Shown here piece by piece: positions 1 to 7,775 of a stretch of DNA of 64,000 bases. Under the pieces are notes generated by a model. The model was given only the letters and a program-made list of their open reading frames with translations. It was not told where the DNA came from and did not search any database. This DNA is from Terrirubrum flagellatum (GTDB lineage: Bacteria > Pseudomonadota > Alphaproteobacteria > Rhizobiales > Beijerinckiaceae), in assembly GCF_022059845.1 (NCBI RefSeq), contig NZ_CP091851.1, positions 2,170,001-2,234,000 on the forward strand, read 5' to 3'. Made by a program: the position numbers and the translations under genes. Numbering within the stretch: position 1 is the first letter of the stretch; each line of letters begins with the position of its first letter.

Positions 1-627
1 CGAGCGCAGCTCAGCAATCTCGCCGATGCCGATGTCGAGCGTGCCGTTCAGCACGTTGAGCATCATATCGCCGCCGCCTTCATGGGTGACGATTGCAGCA
101 TTGACGCCGGCCGCTTTCTTCAATTGCTCCGCGGCCTGCCGTTCGAGCGAGGCCGGATTGGCCGCGCCCCAGCGGCCGCGCGTTTTCTTCGCATGTTCGA
201 TGACATCCTGCAGCGTCTTGAAGGGGCTTTCGGCGCGCGTGTAGATCACCTCGCTGTCGGCGAAGACATTCACCAGCGGCTCAAGATCCCTGTAGGAATA
301 TTGCGGCTTGCTCATGAGCGAGGTGTAGATGTAGGTCGGCGTTGTCGCGTAGAACACGCTGCCGTCCGCCGGCGCCGTCGCCACGCGCGCGATCGCCTTG
401 GCGCCGCTGCCGCCCTGCACATTCTCCACGATGAAAGTCGCATTGATATATTTGCCGAGATATTTGCTCATCTCGCGCAGGAATACATCGCTGCCGCCGC
501 CCGGGCTCGAATGAGTGACGAGCGTCACCACCTTCGCGGGATAGGTGAGTGGTTCGGCTGTCGCGGCGCCAGCTCCTGCAGCCGCCACGAAAGCAACAAG
601 CCCGCCGACAATCACCCTTCTCTTCAT
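1..627 (-). CDS. Bug/TctC-family tripartite tricarboxylate transporter substrate-binding protein (partial, C-terminus outside window)
   Basis: Periplasmic solute-binding protein of the Bug/TctC family, which delivers carboxylates to TTT-type transporters. The ATG at 627 follows a strong AGGAGAGG ribosome site. The first 25 or so residues (MKRRVIVGGLVAFVAAAGAG...) form a signal peptide. The mature part shows family landmarks: YPAKVVTLVTHSSPGGGSD, then ENVQGGSGAKAIARVATAPADG, and later ANPASLERQAAEQLKKAAG and GTLDIGIGEIAE. About 209 codons are visible, roughly two thirds of the usual 320 residues; the gene runs off the left edge. No TctA or TctB membrane subunit is in view. It lies 53 bp downstream of a MmgE/PrpD gene and is probably the third gene of a gntR-prpD-tctC operon, which suggests that an organic acid is captured here and processed by the neighbours. 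The ligand cannot be read from the sequence. Confidence 0.88.
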   Translation of the reverse strand, partial: MKRRVIVGGLVAFVAAAGAGAATAEPLTYPAKVVTLVTHSSPGGGSDVFLREMSKYLGKYINATFIVENVQGGSGAKAIARVATAPADGSVFYATTPTYIYTSLMSKPQYSYRDLEPLVNVFADSEVIYTRAESPFKTLQDVIEHAKKTRGRWGAANPASLERQAAEQLKKAAGVNAAIVTHEGGGDMMLNVLNGTLDIGIGEIAELRS

Positions 628-680
628 ATTTCCTCTCCTGAAATCGGATTGCTTCTTCGGACAATCTCGATGCGGCGGCT

Positions 681-2117
681 TCATCCCGCCACGAGTTTCA
701 TCGGCTGCGCGCTCTCATTAGCGATGAGCGAAATGAGTCTATTGATGTCGCCGCCCTGATCGATCGAACGTATGAGGCCGAGCAATTCTTCCTGCTGGCG
801 CTCACCGATGACGCCTTCGGCGCACATGCGGAATTTTCCGTCGAGGTCCGCATCGCTGATCGGATTGAGCGGGCCGCCGCGATAGCGTTCGTCGGCCCAT
901 TGCGTGAGCGTGCGCCCGTCTCTCGTCAGCACCTCGACGCGCGAGCGGATGAGATCATAACCACGGGCGTCGATCTCAGGATCATTGATCACCTCGGTCC
1001 GGCTCTGCAAATCCTGCATCGCCGCGCCGGCGACGGACTCGTCGCTGAATTCGTGATGGCTGGCGCGCCGGCATAGCACGATCATCGCGAGAAGCGCCGG
1101 CATCGAGAATTTCGCCTGGAGATGGTTCTTCGCGATGGGATAGCGGATCGGCTCGATGATGTTCTTTCCAGCATGGAAGCGAATGCGTTCGACCTGCCCG
1201 GGCTTGAGATCGTGATCGAGCACGAGCTTCAGCATCGCATCCATCGACTGATGGGTGAGAATGCCCGACGGAAACGGCTTGATGCTGACGCCGGGATTTT
1301 CGATCGTCAGCGGCGCGCCAAAGCCCTGCTTCGCCTTGTCCGCGTCGAAGCCCTCGCCCATCACGGAGAAGAAACCCCACGGGCCGTCGAGCGACGTCGG
1401 GTCCGCGGTGAAGCCGCGCCCGGCGAGGATCGCCGCGGTGACGCCGTTCTCGGCCGCGCGGCCGACATGCAGCGGCTTCGTCATGGTGCCGAAATTGCAG
1501 CGGATGCCCGCCGCGAAACTCGCGGCGATGCCGAGCGCATGCGCCAGCGCCTCGCCCTTGAGGTCAAGCAGATGCGCGGCGGCGGTCGCTGCGCCAAACG
1601 TGCCGACAGTGCCGCTGGAATGATGGCCGCGGCGATAATGGCGCGGCTTCATCCATTCCGAAATCTTGCACTCGACCTCAAAGCCCAACTGGAAGGCCAG
1701 CATGAGCTTCTTGCCGTCGACGCCGCCGACGCGTTCGGCGACCGTCAGCGCGGCCGTGAGCGGCGGCACGGAGGGATGAGTGAGAAGTCCATAGATATGT
1801 GCGGGATCGTGCGACACCTGCGTGTCGTCCCAGTCATGGGCGTGGCCCGCGGTCGCGAGCACGCGCGCGGCGAGCGCCGCCGGAACCTTGCGGCCGCCGC
1901 TGGCGAGCAGCGACGATTCAGCCTTGCCGCCCTGCGCCAGCGCGTCCTCGATCAGGATTTGGATCGAATGCTCCTGGCTGCCGGCGAGATAGAGCCCGAT
2001 CGTGTCGACCATACAGCGACGCGCGATGCGCAGTGCCTCAGGCGAAATATCCGCATAGGTCGTGCGCTCGATGAAGCGCAGAGCCTGCGCCGTGATGTCG
2101 GAAGAAGTAGCAGTCAC
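681..2117 (-). CDS. MmgE/PrpD family protein, copy 1
   Basis: A 478-residue MmgE/PrpD-fold protein, near full family length. The family includes 2-methylcitrate dehydratase, cis-aconitate decarboxylase and iminodisuccinate epimerase, so the reaction is lyase or epimerase chemistry on a di- or tricarboxylate. Visible landmarks are the DWDDT segment near residue 95, YGLLTHPSVPPLTAAL, the central NFGTMTKPLHVGRAAENG stretch and GVSIKPFPSG. A second copy lies at 7776-9182 and shares these blocks (about 45% identity by eye), so the two are paralogues that probably act on related substrates. It is 26 bp downstream of a GntR regulator gene and upstream of a TctC binding protein, all on one strand. 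The exact substrate is unknown; methylcitrate is less likely because no prpB or prpC is present. Confidence 0.9.
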   Translation of the reverse strand: MTATSSDITAQALRFIERTTYADISPEALRIARRCMVDTIGLYLAGSQEHSIQILIEDALAQGGKAESSLLASGGRKVPAALAARVLATAGHAHDWDDTQVSHDPAHIYGLLTHPSVPPLTAALTVAERVGGVDGKKLMLAFQLGFEVECKISEWMKPRHYRRGHHSSGTVGTFGAATAAAHLLDLKGEALAHALGIAASFAAGIRCNFGTMTKPLHVGRAAENGVTAAILAGRGFTADPTSLDGPWGFFSVMGEGFDADKAKQGFGAPLTIENPGVSIKPFPSGILTHQSMDAMLKLVLDHDLKPGQVERIRFHAGKNIIEPIRYPIAKNHLQAKFSMPALLAMIVLCRRASHHEFSDESVAGAAMQDLQSRTEVINDPEIDARGYDLIRSRVEVLTRDGRTLTQWADERYRGGPLNPISDADLDGKFRMCAEGVIGERQQEELLGLIRSIDQGGDINRLISLIANESAQPMKLVAG

Positions 2118-2143
2118 TACACTGTCCCTGTGATTTCCTGTTT

Positions 2144-2830
2144 TCAGGCGAAGGCTTGCGGGCCGGCCGTCGCGAGGCGCCGCTTCGCCAGCGCGACATG
2201 ATCGAAATGAGCGCGATAGGCGCGATCGCCGTCTCGCGCCTCGATCGCGTCGACCATGGCGTGATGCTCGCGATTCGAAGCGTGCACGGAATCGGCGAGC
2301 ATGAGATTGCGGGTGCGATAGAGCCTGAGCTGCTTGATCAGGCCGAGATATTGTTCTGCGAGCACCGCGTTGCCGGACTCGCGCACGATATATTCGTGGA
2401 AGGCGAAGTTGAGCCTGACATAGCGCTCGAAATCGCCGGCCTCGACCGCCACATCCATGTCGGCGACGAAGCCGCGCAACTGCGCGACGCCCGCCGCATC
2501 AACGCGCTGACTGAGAAGCTGGCCAGCGTAACCGAAGAGAGCCGCGCGCACGTCATAGACGTTCGACGCCTCGGCCCAGCTCAGCTTGCGCACGAACACG
2601 CCGCGATTGGGAACCTGCTCGACGAGGCCTGCCGCCTCGAGCCCGCGCAGCGCCTCGCGCACCGGCCCCCGGCTGACGCCGAAGCGCGTCGCGAGCTCCT
2701 TCTCATTGACGCGCTGGCCCGGCGCGAGTTCGCCGCCAAGCACGGCCCGCTCGATTTCCTGCTCCAGCAACATGGGCAGGGAATTCGAGCGGATGAGCTC
2801 AATCGCGGAGAGCGTGGGTGACTCTGTCAT
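2144..2830 (-). CDS. GntR family (FadR/FCD subfamily) transcriptional regulator 1
   Basis: A 228-residue regulator with an N-terminal winged helix (about residues 10-75, core GVSRGPVREALRGLEAAGLV) and a C-terminal all-helical FCD ligand-binding domain containing FHEYIV and HFDHV, which belong to the usual metal/ligand pocket. A longer reading frame extends upstream to 2992, but it would cross the operators, and homology begins only after the ATG at 2830. No Shine-Dalgarno precedes this ATG; the promoter geometry suggests a leaderless transcript. Its recognition-helix region is almost the same as that of the second GntR gene (6965-7666), and matching operator sequences occur near both, so the two probably read the same DNA motif. 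Likely an autoregulated repressor that responds to an organic acid or CoA-linked metabolite. Confidence 0.9.
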   Translation of the reverse strand: MTESPTLSAIELIRSNSLPMLLEQEIERAVLGGELAPGQRVNEKELATRFGVSRGPVREALRGLEAAGLVEQVPNRGVFVRKLSWAEASNVYDVRAALFGYAGQLLSQRVDAAGVAQLRGFVADMDVAVEAGDFERYVRLNFAFHEYIVRESGNAVLAEQYLGLIKQLRLYRTRNLMLADSVHASNREHHAMVDAIEARDGDRAYRAHFDHVALAKRRLATAGPQAFA

Positions 2831-2836
2831 ATCAGT

Positions 2837-2865
2837 TGTGTAGAATGCAGCATGCCAACTGTCAA
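2837..2865 (-). promoter_or_regulatory. Candidate promoter of gntR1, probably leaderless
   Basis: On the minus strand TTGACA (2865-2860) is followed by a 17-bp spacer and TACACA (2842-2837). Only six bases separate this -10 box from the ATG at 2830, so transcription would start at or next to the start codon. The -35 box lies inside operator A. Confidence 0.5.
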
Positions 2866-2870
2866 CAATC
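2857..2870. promoter_or_regulatory. GntR-type operator A
   Basis: AACTGTCAACAATC, one of four copies of a 14-bp motif with consensus GATTGTCAACAATC. It overlaps the -35 element of the gntR1 promoter, which fits autorepression. The ATTGT-NN-ACAAT arms resemble operators of FCD-type GntR regulators. Confidence 0.7.
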
Positions 2871-2884
2871 CGACGCCATTTGCT

Positions 2885-2898
2885 GATTGTTGACAATT
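2885..2898. promoter_or_regulatory. GntR-type operator B
   Basis: GATTGTTGACAATT, second copy of the 14-bp motif. It is inverted relative to operator A, 28 bp away centre to centre. It contains a TTGACA (2890-2895) that could be the -35 box of the rightward ABC-transporter promoter, so binding would block both divergent promoters. Confidence 0.7.
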
Positions 2899-2960
2899 TT
2901 GGCCCGCCAGATAGCTTGATTGACGTAAGCGCGGAGACACGCGCTGCTCCGGGAGGCGAT

Positions 2961-4025
2961 ATGACGTTTCTGGAACTGGCCAGCCTGACCAAGCGCTACG
3001 GGGCCCAGACCGTCGTCGACAAGGTCAACCTGTCGGTCGAGCGCGGCCAGGTCGTTTGTCTCCTCGGCCCATCCGGCTGCGGCAAGACGACGACGCTGCG
3101 GTTGATCGCCGGCTTCGTTACGCCCGACGAAGGCGAAATCCACGTTGGCGGCCGCGCAGTGTCATCGGCTGGTTTCGCCGAACCGCCCGAGCGTCGGCGC
3201 ATGTCGATGATCTTCCAGAGCTACGCGCTGTGGCCGCACATGACCGTGCGCGAGAATGTCGCTTACGGACTCACGCTCCGCAATATGAGCCGCGCCGACA
3301 TCGACAAACATGTCGACTCGATCCTGAGCGTCGCCAAGCTCTCGAACCTCGCGGAGCGCTATCCCGGCGAACTCTCAGGCGGCCAGCAGCAGCGTGTGTC
3401 GTTGGCGCGCGCGCTCGTCGTCGAACCGCAGACTCTCCTGCTCGACGAACCCCTCTCCAATCTCGACGCCAATCTGCGCGAGGAAATGCGTTTCGAGATT
3501 CGCCGCCTGCATGACGAGTTCCGTTACACCACCGTCTATGTCACGCATGACCAGTCCGAAGCGATGACGACAGCCGACATCATCGTCGTGATGAATCTGG
3601 GTCGCATCGAACAGGCCGGCGCGCCGGAAGATATCTATGAGCGCCCGCAATCGGAATTTGTCGCGCGCTTCATCGGCGGCACCAATATTCTGAAGGGCCG
3701 CCTCGTCGATGACGGCGTCGTCGATTGCGGGCCGATGAAGCTGCGCTGCGACAGCGGGAATTTCCCCGTGAAAGGCAGCGATGTCGCGGTCTCCGTCAGG
3801 CAGCACGACATCGTCATGGCGACGGACAAGCCTGATGATGCGCTCAACTGGTCGCCCGGCACCGTCGTCAGGCAAGTCTATCTCGGCGCGCATCGCGATT
3901 ACCTCGTCGCGCTGCCGAACGGGGAAGAGGTGCGGGCCGTCGCGCCGGCTCACACCGCCATCGAAAAAGGACAGGCGCTTTGGCTGAACTTTCCCGCAGC
4001 CCAATGCCGCGCGCTTGTTCGCTAG
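2961..4025 (+). CDS. ABC transporter ATP-binding protein, Fe3+/putrescine (FbpC/PotA) type
   Basis: A 354-residue ATPase that powers the adjacent binding-protein-dependent importer. Walker A (GPSGCGKT) is at residues 36-43, the signature LSGGQQQR starts at 138, Walker B (LLLDEP) is at 159-164 and the switch histidine is at 196. The region after about residue 240 is a TOBE-like domain typical of this subfamily. The ATG at 2961 is preceded by GGGAGG; an upstream in-frame start at 2880 would fall within operator B and is rejected. It forms an operon with the binding protein (4148) and the fused permease (5228). The stop codon TAG lies inside a RIME-like repeat that fills the gap to the next gene. 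Regulation is probably by the GntR operators upstream, so the substrate is more likely an organic acid than iron. Confidence 0.93.
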   Translation: MTFLELASLTKRYGAQTVVDKVNLSVERGQVVCLLGPSGCGKTTTLRLIAGFVTPDEGEIHVGGRAVSSAGFAEPPERRRMSMIFQSYALWPHMTVRENVAYGLTLRNMSRADIDKHVDSILSVAKLSNLAERYPGELSGGQQQRVSLARALVVEPQTLLLDEPLSNLDANLREEMRFEIRRLHDEFRYTTVYVTHDQSEAMTTADIIVVMNLGRIEQAGAPEDIYERPQSEFVARFIGGTNILKGRLVDDGVVDCGPMKLRCDSGNFPVKGSDVAVSVRQHDIVMATDKPDDALNWSPGTVVRQVYLGAHRDYLVALPNGEEVRAVAPAHTAIEKGQALWLNFPAAQCRALVR

Positions 4026-4135
4026 AGCATGGCGCGAAAAAGCGGGAACCGGTTTTTCGCGCCATGCTCTCAATTTTTGGAGTCGATCACGTTCCCGCAC
4101 TTTGATTGATTCAATCAAAGCGCGGCGTGACCTAA
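4023..4135. repeat. RIME-like palindromic intergenic element, copy 1
   Basis: Two nested palindromes. The first has arms AGAGCATGGCGCGAAAAA (4024-4041) and its exact reverse complement (4053-4070). The second is CTTTGATTGA/TTCAATCAAAG (4100-4120). A copy of the same layout is at 46490-46605. This resembles the RIME family of rhizobial intergenic elements. The first bases supply the stop codon of the preceding ATPase gene. Confidence 0.88.
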
Positions 4136-4147
4136 GAGGAGATCGCC

Positions 4148-5200
4148 ATGAGCCTGAAAACGCCTGATCGACGCCTCGTCATCGCCGGCCTCGCCGCAAG
4201 CGCCGCCGCCCTGCCCGCGCGCGCCGAAGCGCCGAAACCTTACGCCGTGACCGACGATCTCGTCGCAGCCGCAAAGAAAGAGGGCACGGTGACATTCTAC
4301 ACCTCGACCGACGTCGCGGTGGCGGAGAAGATCGCGGCCGCGTTCGAAGCGAAATACGCGATCAAGGTCAAGGTCGAGCGCTCCGGCTCGGAGCGCGTGT
4401 TCCAGCGCATCATGCAGGAATATGGTTCGAACATCTTCAACGCCGACGTGATCGAGACGTCGGACGCGGTGAATTTTCTCGTGCTGAAGAGCAAGCAGTG
4501 GATTCAGCAGGCGCTGCCGGAGGAAGTCGCGAAGGATTGGCCGAAGGAGGCGAAAGACCCTGATGGCTATTTCGCCGCCTATCGCGCCCATTGCTCGGTG
4601 ATGGGATACAACACCAGGCAGGTGAAGACGGAAGACACGCCGAAAAGCTATCAGGATCTGCTGGCAGCGAAATGGAAGGGCCGCATCGTCAAGGCGCATC
4701 CAGGCTACAGCGGCACGATCATGACCGCGACCGACGTGCTCAGCAATCTGCTCGGCTGGGATTATTTCGAAAAGCTCGGCCAGCAGCGCGTGATGCAGGT
4801 GCAGTCCTCGACCGAGCCGCCGAAGAAGCTGGCGCAGGGCGAACGCTCGATCCAGGCCGACGGCAACGAATACAACATGTTCATCCTGAAAGAGACCGGC
4901 GTGCCCGTCGAGGTGATCTATCCCACCGAAGGCACCGTCATCACAGTCGGTCATGGCGCGATGCTGAAGACTCCGCCGCATCCCAACGCCGCGAAGCTGT
5001 TCTACTCCTTCATGTATGACAAGGAGACGCAGCAGCTTCTCAGCGATATCGGTGGGCTGCGCTCCTTCCATCCCGGCGTGAAGGAGAAAGAGGATCGCAA
5101 GCCCCTCTCGCAGATCAAGCTGCTCTGGTCCGATCCGGCGAAGCTCGAACCACGCGTCGAAGAGATCAAGAAGAAGTACGAGCAATTCTTCGGCGTGTAA
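4148..5200 (+). CDS. ABC transporter substrate-binding protein, Fe3+ (FbpA/AfuA) family
   Basis: A 350-residue periplasmic binding protein. Residues 1-26 are a signal peptide ending in ALPARA. The mature protein begins with the family pattern LVAAAKKEGTVTFYTSTDVAVAE and continues with a type II periplasmic binding fold (YNTRQVKTEDTPKSYQDLL, later VIYPTEGTVI). The paired tyrosines that bind iron in FbpA-type proteins are not evident: the corresponding area reads NEYNMF. Together with the catabolic neighbours and GntR operators this argues for an organic anion ligand, although the family name refers to iron. It sits between the ATPase gene and the permease gene, with a clear AAGAGGAG ribosome site before ATG 4148. 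Confidence 0.9.
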   Translation: MSLKTPDRRLVIAGLAASAAALPARAEAPKPYAVTDDLVAAAKKEGTVTFYTSTDVAVAEKIAAAFEAKYAIKVKVERSGSERVFQRIMQEYGSNIFNADVIETSDAVNFLVLKSKQWIQQALPEEVAKDWPKEAKDPDGYFAAYRAHCSVMGYNTRQVKTEDTPKSYQDLLAAKWKGRIVKAHPGYSGTIMTATDVLSNLLGWDYFEKLGQQRVMQVQSSTEPPKKLAQGERSIQADGNEYNMFILKETGVPVEVIYPTEGTVITVGHGAMLKTPPHPNAAKLFYSFMYDKETQQLLSDIGGLRSFHPGVKEKEDRKPLSQIKLLWSDPAKLEPRVEEIKKKYEQFFGV

Positions 5201-5227
5201 TTTCGCAGCGTGTGAGCGGCGGGAACG

Positions 5228-6964
5228 ATGAACCTGATGACGACGGCGATCCCCTATGACGGGACCACGCGCGAGCGCTGGAAGCTCGACCTGTCGCAGC
5301 CGATCTTTCTCCTCCTCGTCCTGCTGCTCGCGACGCTCGTCCTGCTGCCGCTGTCCTGGCTCATCTATTATTCCTTCCTGACGCCCGCGAACAAATTCAG
5401 CCTCCAGAACTACATCAATCTCGTCGCCGATCCGACCTTGCGTCGTCCGTTTGTCGTTGCGATTGGGATGGCGCTGTCGGTCGGCGTGATCGGCTGCGCC
5501 ATCGCCACGCCCCTCGCCTGGATCGTCGCCCGCACGGACATGCCAGGCCGCGCCTTCATCCGCGGCCTTGTCACGGCGTCCTTCGTGACGCCGCCCTTTC
5601 TCGGCGCCATCGCATGGGAGCTGCTGGCCGCGCCGAACAGTGGTCTGATCAATGTCGCCTATCGCTGGCTGTTTGATCTCGAACCTTACGAATATCTCCT
5701 CGACATCTACACCTTCTCCGGCCTCGTCTTCGTCGTCGCCTGCTACACATTCCCCTACATCTTCACGCTTGTCGCGAACGCGCTCGATCGCGTGCCGAAC
5801 GATCTTGAGGAAGCGTCGGCCATTCTCGGCGCAGGCTCATGGACGACGGCGCGCCGCGTGACGATCCCGATGGTGCTGCCGGCGATGCTGGCGGGTTCGC
5901 TGATCGCCATCCTGCAGGCGCTGACCATGTTCGGATCGCCTGCGATCATCGCGCTGCCGGCGCGTTTTCACGTCATCACGACGAAGATCTGGAGCCTGTT
6001 CCAGTATCCGCCCAATCCGGGGCTCGCCGCGGCAGCGGCCGTGCCGCTGCTCGTCGTGACGATCCTGCTGCTCTGGGGGCAACGGCGCATTCTGGGCCGG
6101 CGCGGCTTCACCACGCTCGGCGGCAAGAGCGGATCACCGCGCCTGATGAAACTCGGCCGCTGGCGCTGGCTTGCGATGGCGTTCGCGCTCGCCGTCGTAT
6201 CGCTCACTGTGATCCTGCCTTACGGCGCGCTTCTCAAAACGGCGCTGACGCCGACAGTGGCGGAGCCGCTGACATGGGACAGCCTCACGCTGCATCATGT
6301 GAAGTTCGTCTTCTTCGATCTCTCGGCGACGCAGCTTGCGCTCTGGAACACCTTCGTGCTCGGCGTCTCAACCGCGACGATCGGCACCGCGATCGCGCTC
6401 GTCGTCGCCTATCTCGTGTCGCGGCAGAGCGTTCGCGGATCATCGATGCTTGGCTATCTCGCCACCGCGCCGGTCGCGATCCCCGGCATCGTGCTCGGCG
6501 TCGGTCTGTTCCTCAGCTATTCCAGCCCCTATCTCCCGCTCTACGGAACGCTCTGGATCCTGCTGATCGGCTTCGTCACGATCGAGATGCCGGCCGGCTA
6601 TCAGCAGCTCTCATCGGCGCTGCGCAGCGTGCATGTCGAGCTGGAGGAAGCGAGCCGCATTCTTGGCGGCACGCGCATGACGACGCTGCGCCGCGTGACG
6701 GCGCCGATCCTGCGCTCGAACGTCATCGCGACATGGTGCTTCGTTTTCATCGGCACGATCCGCGAATTGTCGGCGACGATCCTCTTGACGACAGCCGACA
6801 CCAAGCTCGTCTCGGTGATCATCTATGATCTCAACGAGAGTGGCGATCTCGGCGCGATCTCGGTGCTCGGCCTGATGCTGCTCGTGATCTCGTTTGCGAT
6901 CATCTATCTCGCAAACCGGCTGCCGCTTCTCGGCGGATCGCGCGTCGCGGTTCTGCGCGGCTGA
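5228..6964 (+). CDS. ABC transporter permease with two fused membrane domains (FbpB type)
   Basis: A 578-residue inner-membrane permease with two consecutive binding-protein-dependent transport domains, so one polypeptide supplies the whole translocation pore. Each half carries an EAA-like cytoplasmic loop that docks on the ATPase: LEEASAILGAGSWTTARRV near residue 195 and LEEASRILGGTRMTTLRRV near 475. About twelve membrane segments can be seen, starting at IFLLLVLLLATLVLLPLSWL. It starts 27 bp after the binding-protein gene. Its stop codon abuts the stop codon of the convergent gntR2 gene with no spacing, so the two transcripts must overlap at their ends. Confidence 0.92.
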   Translation: MNLMTTAIPYDGTTRERWKLDLSQPIFLLLVLLLATLVLLPLSWLIYYSFLTPANKFSLQNYINLVADPTLRRPFVVAIGMALSVGVIGCAIATPLAWIVARTDMPGRAFIRGLVTASFVTPPFLGAIAWELLAAPNSGLINVAYRWLFDLEPYEYLLDIYTFSGLVFVVACYTFPYIFTLVANALDRVPNDLEEASAILGAGSWTTARRVTIPMVLPAMLAGSLIAILQALTMFGSPAIIALPARFHVITTKIWSLFQYPPNPGLAAAAAVPLLVVTILLLWGQRRILGRRGFTTLGGKSGSPRLMKLGRWRWLAMAFALAVVSLTVILPYGALLKTALTPTVAEPLTWDSLTLHHVKFVFFDLSATQLALWNTFVLGVSTATIGTAIALVVAYLVSRQSVRGSSMLGYLATAPVAIPGIVLGVGLFLSYSSPYLPLYGTLWILLIGFVTIEMPAGYQQLSSALRSVHVELEEASRILGGTRMTTLRRVTAPILRSNVIATWCFVFIGTIRELSATILLTTADTKLVSVIIYDLNESGDLGAISVLGLMLLVISFAIIYLANRLPLLGGSRVAVLRG

Positions 6965-7666
6965 TCAGGCGTCGGCCGGCGGATAATGACCGAGAGGACC
7001 AAACAGGATTTCGCGGCTGGTCATGACGTGACGCTGCAATTCGCGCTCGGCGGCCGGCGCGTCATGGTTCTTCAGCGCGTTGAGAATATTGCGATGCTCG
7101 ACATTCGAGAACGCCATGCGGCCGGGCATGTCGAGCGTGCGGCGGCGAAAAAGATGCATCTCGCGATGGATCGCGGCGCATTCCATCATCAGCCGGCCAT
7201 TGCCGCTGAAGCTGACGATCGCCTCATGAAATCGGATATTGTTGGGATAGAAGAGATTGAGATCGCTGGCCTCGACCGCGCGATCCATCTCGTTGACATA
7301 GCCCATGAGCGCGCTGATCTGCCCCGGCGTGACGATCGGCGCCAGCAGACGGCCGGCGAGCGCATAAAGCTGCGCCCTGATCTCGTAGAGCTCCGCCGCC
7401 TCGCGGCTGCTGACTTCGCGGACGAAGACGCCGCGATTGACCACGACATTGACGAGGCCGGTCTGCTCAAGGCCGCGGCACGCCTCACGGATCGGTCCGC
7501 GGCTGACGCCAAGCTTCGCCGCCAGCGCATTCTCGTTAATGCGGTCGCCCGCCGACAGTTCGCCATGCTCGATCATGCGTTCGAGTTCGCGCCGGATCAG
7601 CGTCGTCAGCGACTCCGTGCGGCGGATTTGGAGGGCGGCGCCCGTATCCAGAGTGGTCGTCGTCAT
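6965..7666 (-). CDS. GntR family (FadR/FCD subfamily) transcriptional regulator 2
   Basis: A 233-residue paralogue of the regulator at 2144-2830. The winged helix (GVSRGPIREACRGLEQTGLV) differs at few positions from regulator 1, and NRGVFVRE follows in both. The FCD domain contains IRFHEAIVSFSGN and VEHRNILNAL. An in-frame start at 7735 would lie inside operator C and add 23 residues without homology, so ATG 7666 (MTTTTLDTG) is chosen; only a weak GGCGGA precedes it. It is divergent from the second prpD gene, with the operator between them. Probably a local repressor of prpD2 and the downstream dehydrogenase, possibly sharing sites with regulator 1. Confidence 0.9.
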   Translation of the reverse strand: MTTTTLDTGAALQIRRTESLTTLIRRELERMIEHGELSAGDRINENALAAKLGVSRGPIREACRGLEQTGLVNVVVNRGVFVREVSSREAAELYEIRAQLYALAGRLLAPIVTPGQISALMGYVNEMDRAVEASDLNLFYPNNIRFHEAIVSFSGNGRLMMECAAIHREMHLFRRRTLDMPGRMAFSNVEHRNILNALKNHDAPAAERELQRHVMTSREILFGPLGHYPPADA

Positions 7667-7723
7667 CAGTCGACATCCGCCGCGAGTCGCGAACCGCGTC
7701 AATCCGACTGTAGTTTGATTGGA

Positions 7724-7737
7724 AATTGTTGACAATC
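7724..7737. promoter_or_regulatory. GntR-type operator C
   Basis: AATTGTTGACAATC, third copy of the 14-bp motif, between gntR2 and prpD2. It overlaps a leftward promoter candidate for gntR2 (TTGTCA, 17 bp, TACAGT on the minus strand) and contains a rightward TTGACA. Confidence 0.7.
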
Positions 7738-7775
7738 AGCAACCAGCAATCCAGTGACCGCGTATGGAGGACCGT

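Noticed and set aside
1122-2201. 359-codon plus-strand frame opposite the first PrpD gene
   Set aside because: Charged, repetitive composition and no family match; shadow of the MmgE/PrpD frame.
4100-4120. CTTTGATTGA/TTCAATCAAAG palindrome as an operator of the binding-protein gene
   Set aside because: The same palindrome occurs at the same position within the second repeat copy, so it is part of the mobile element.
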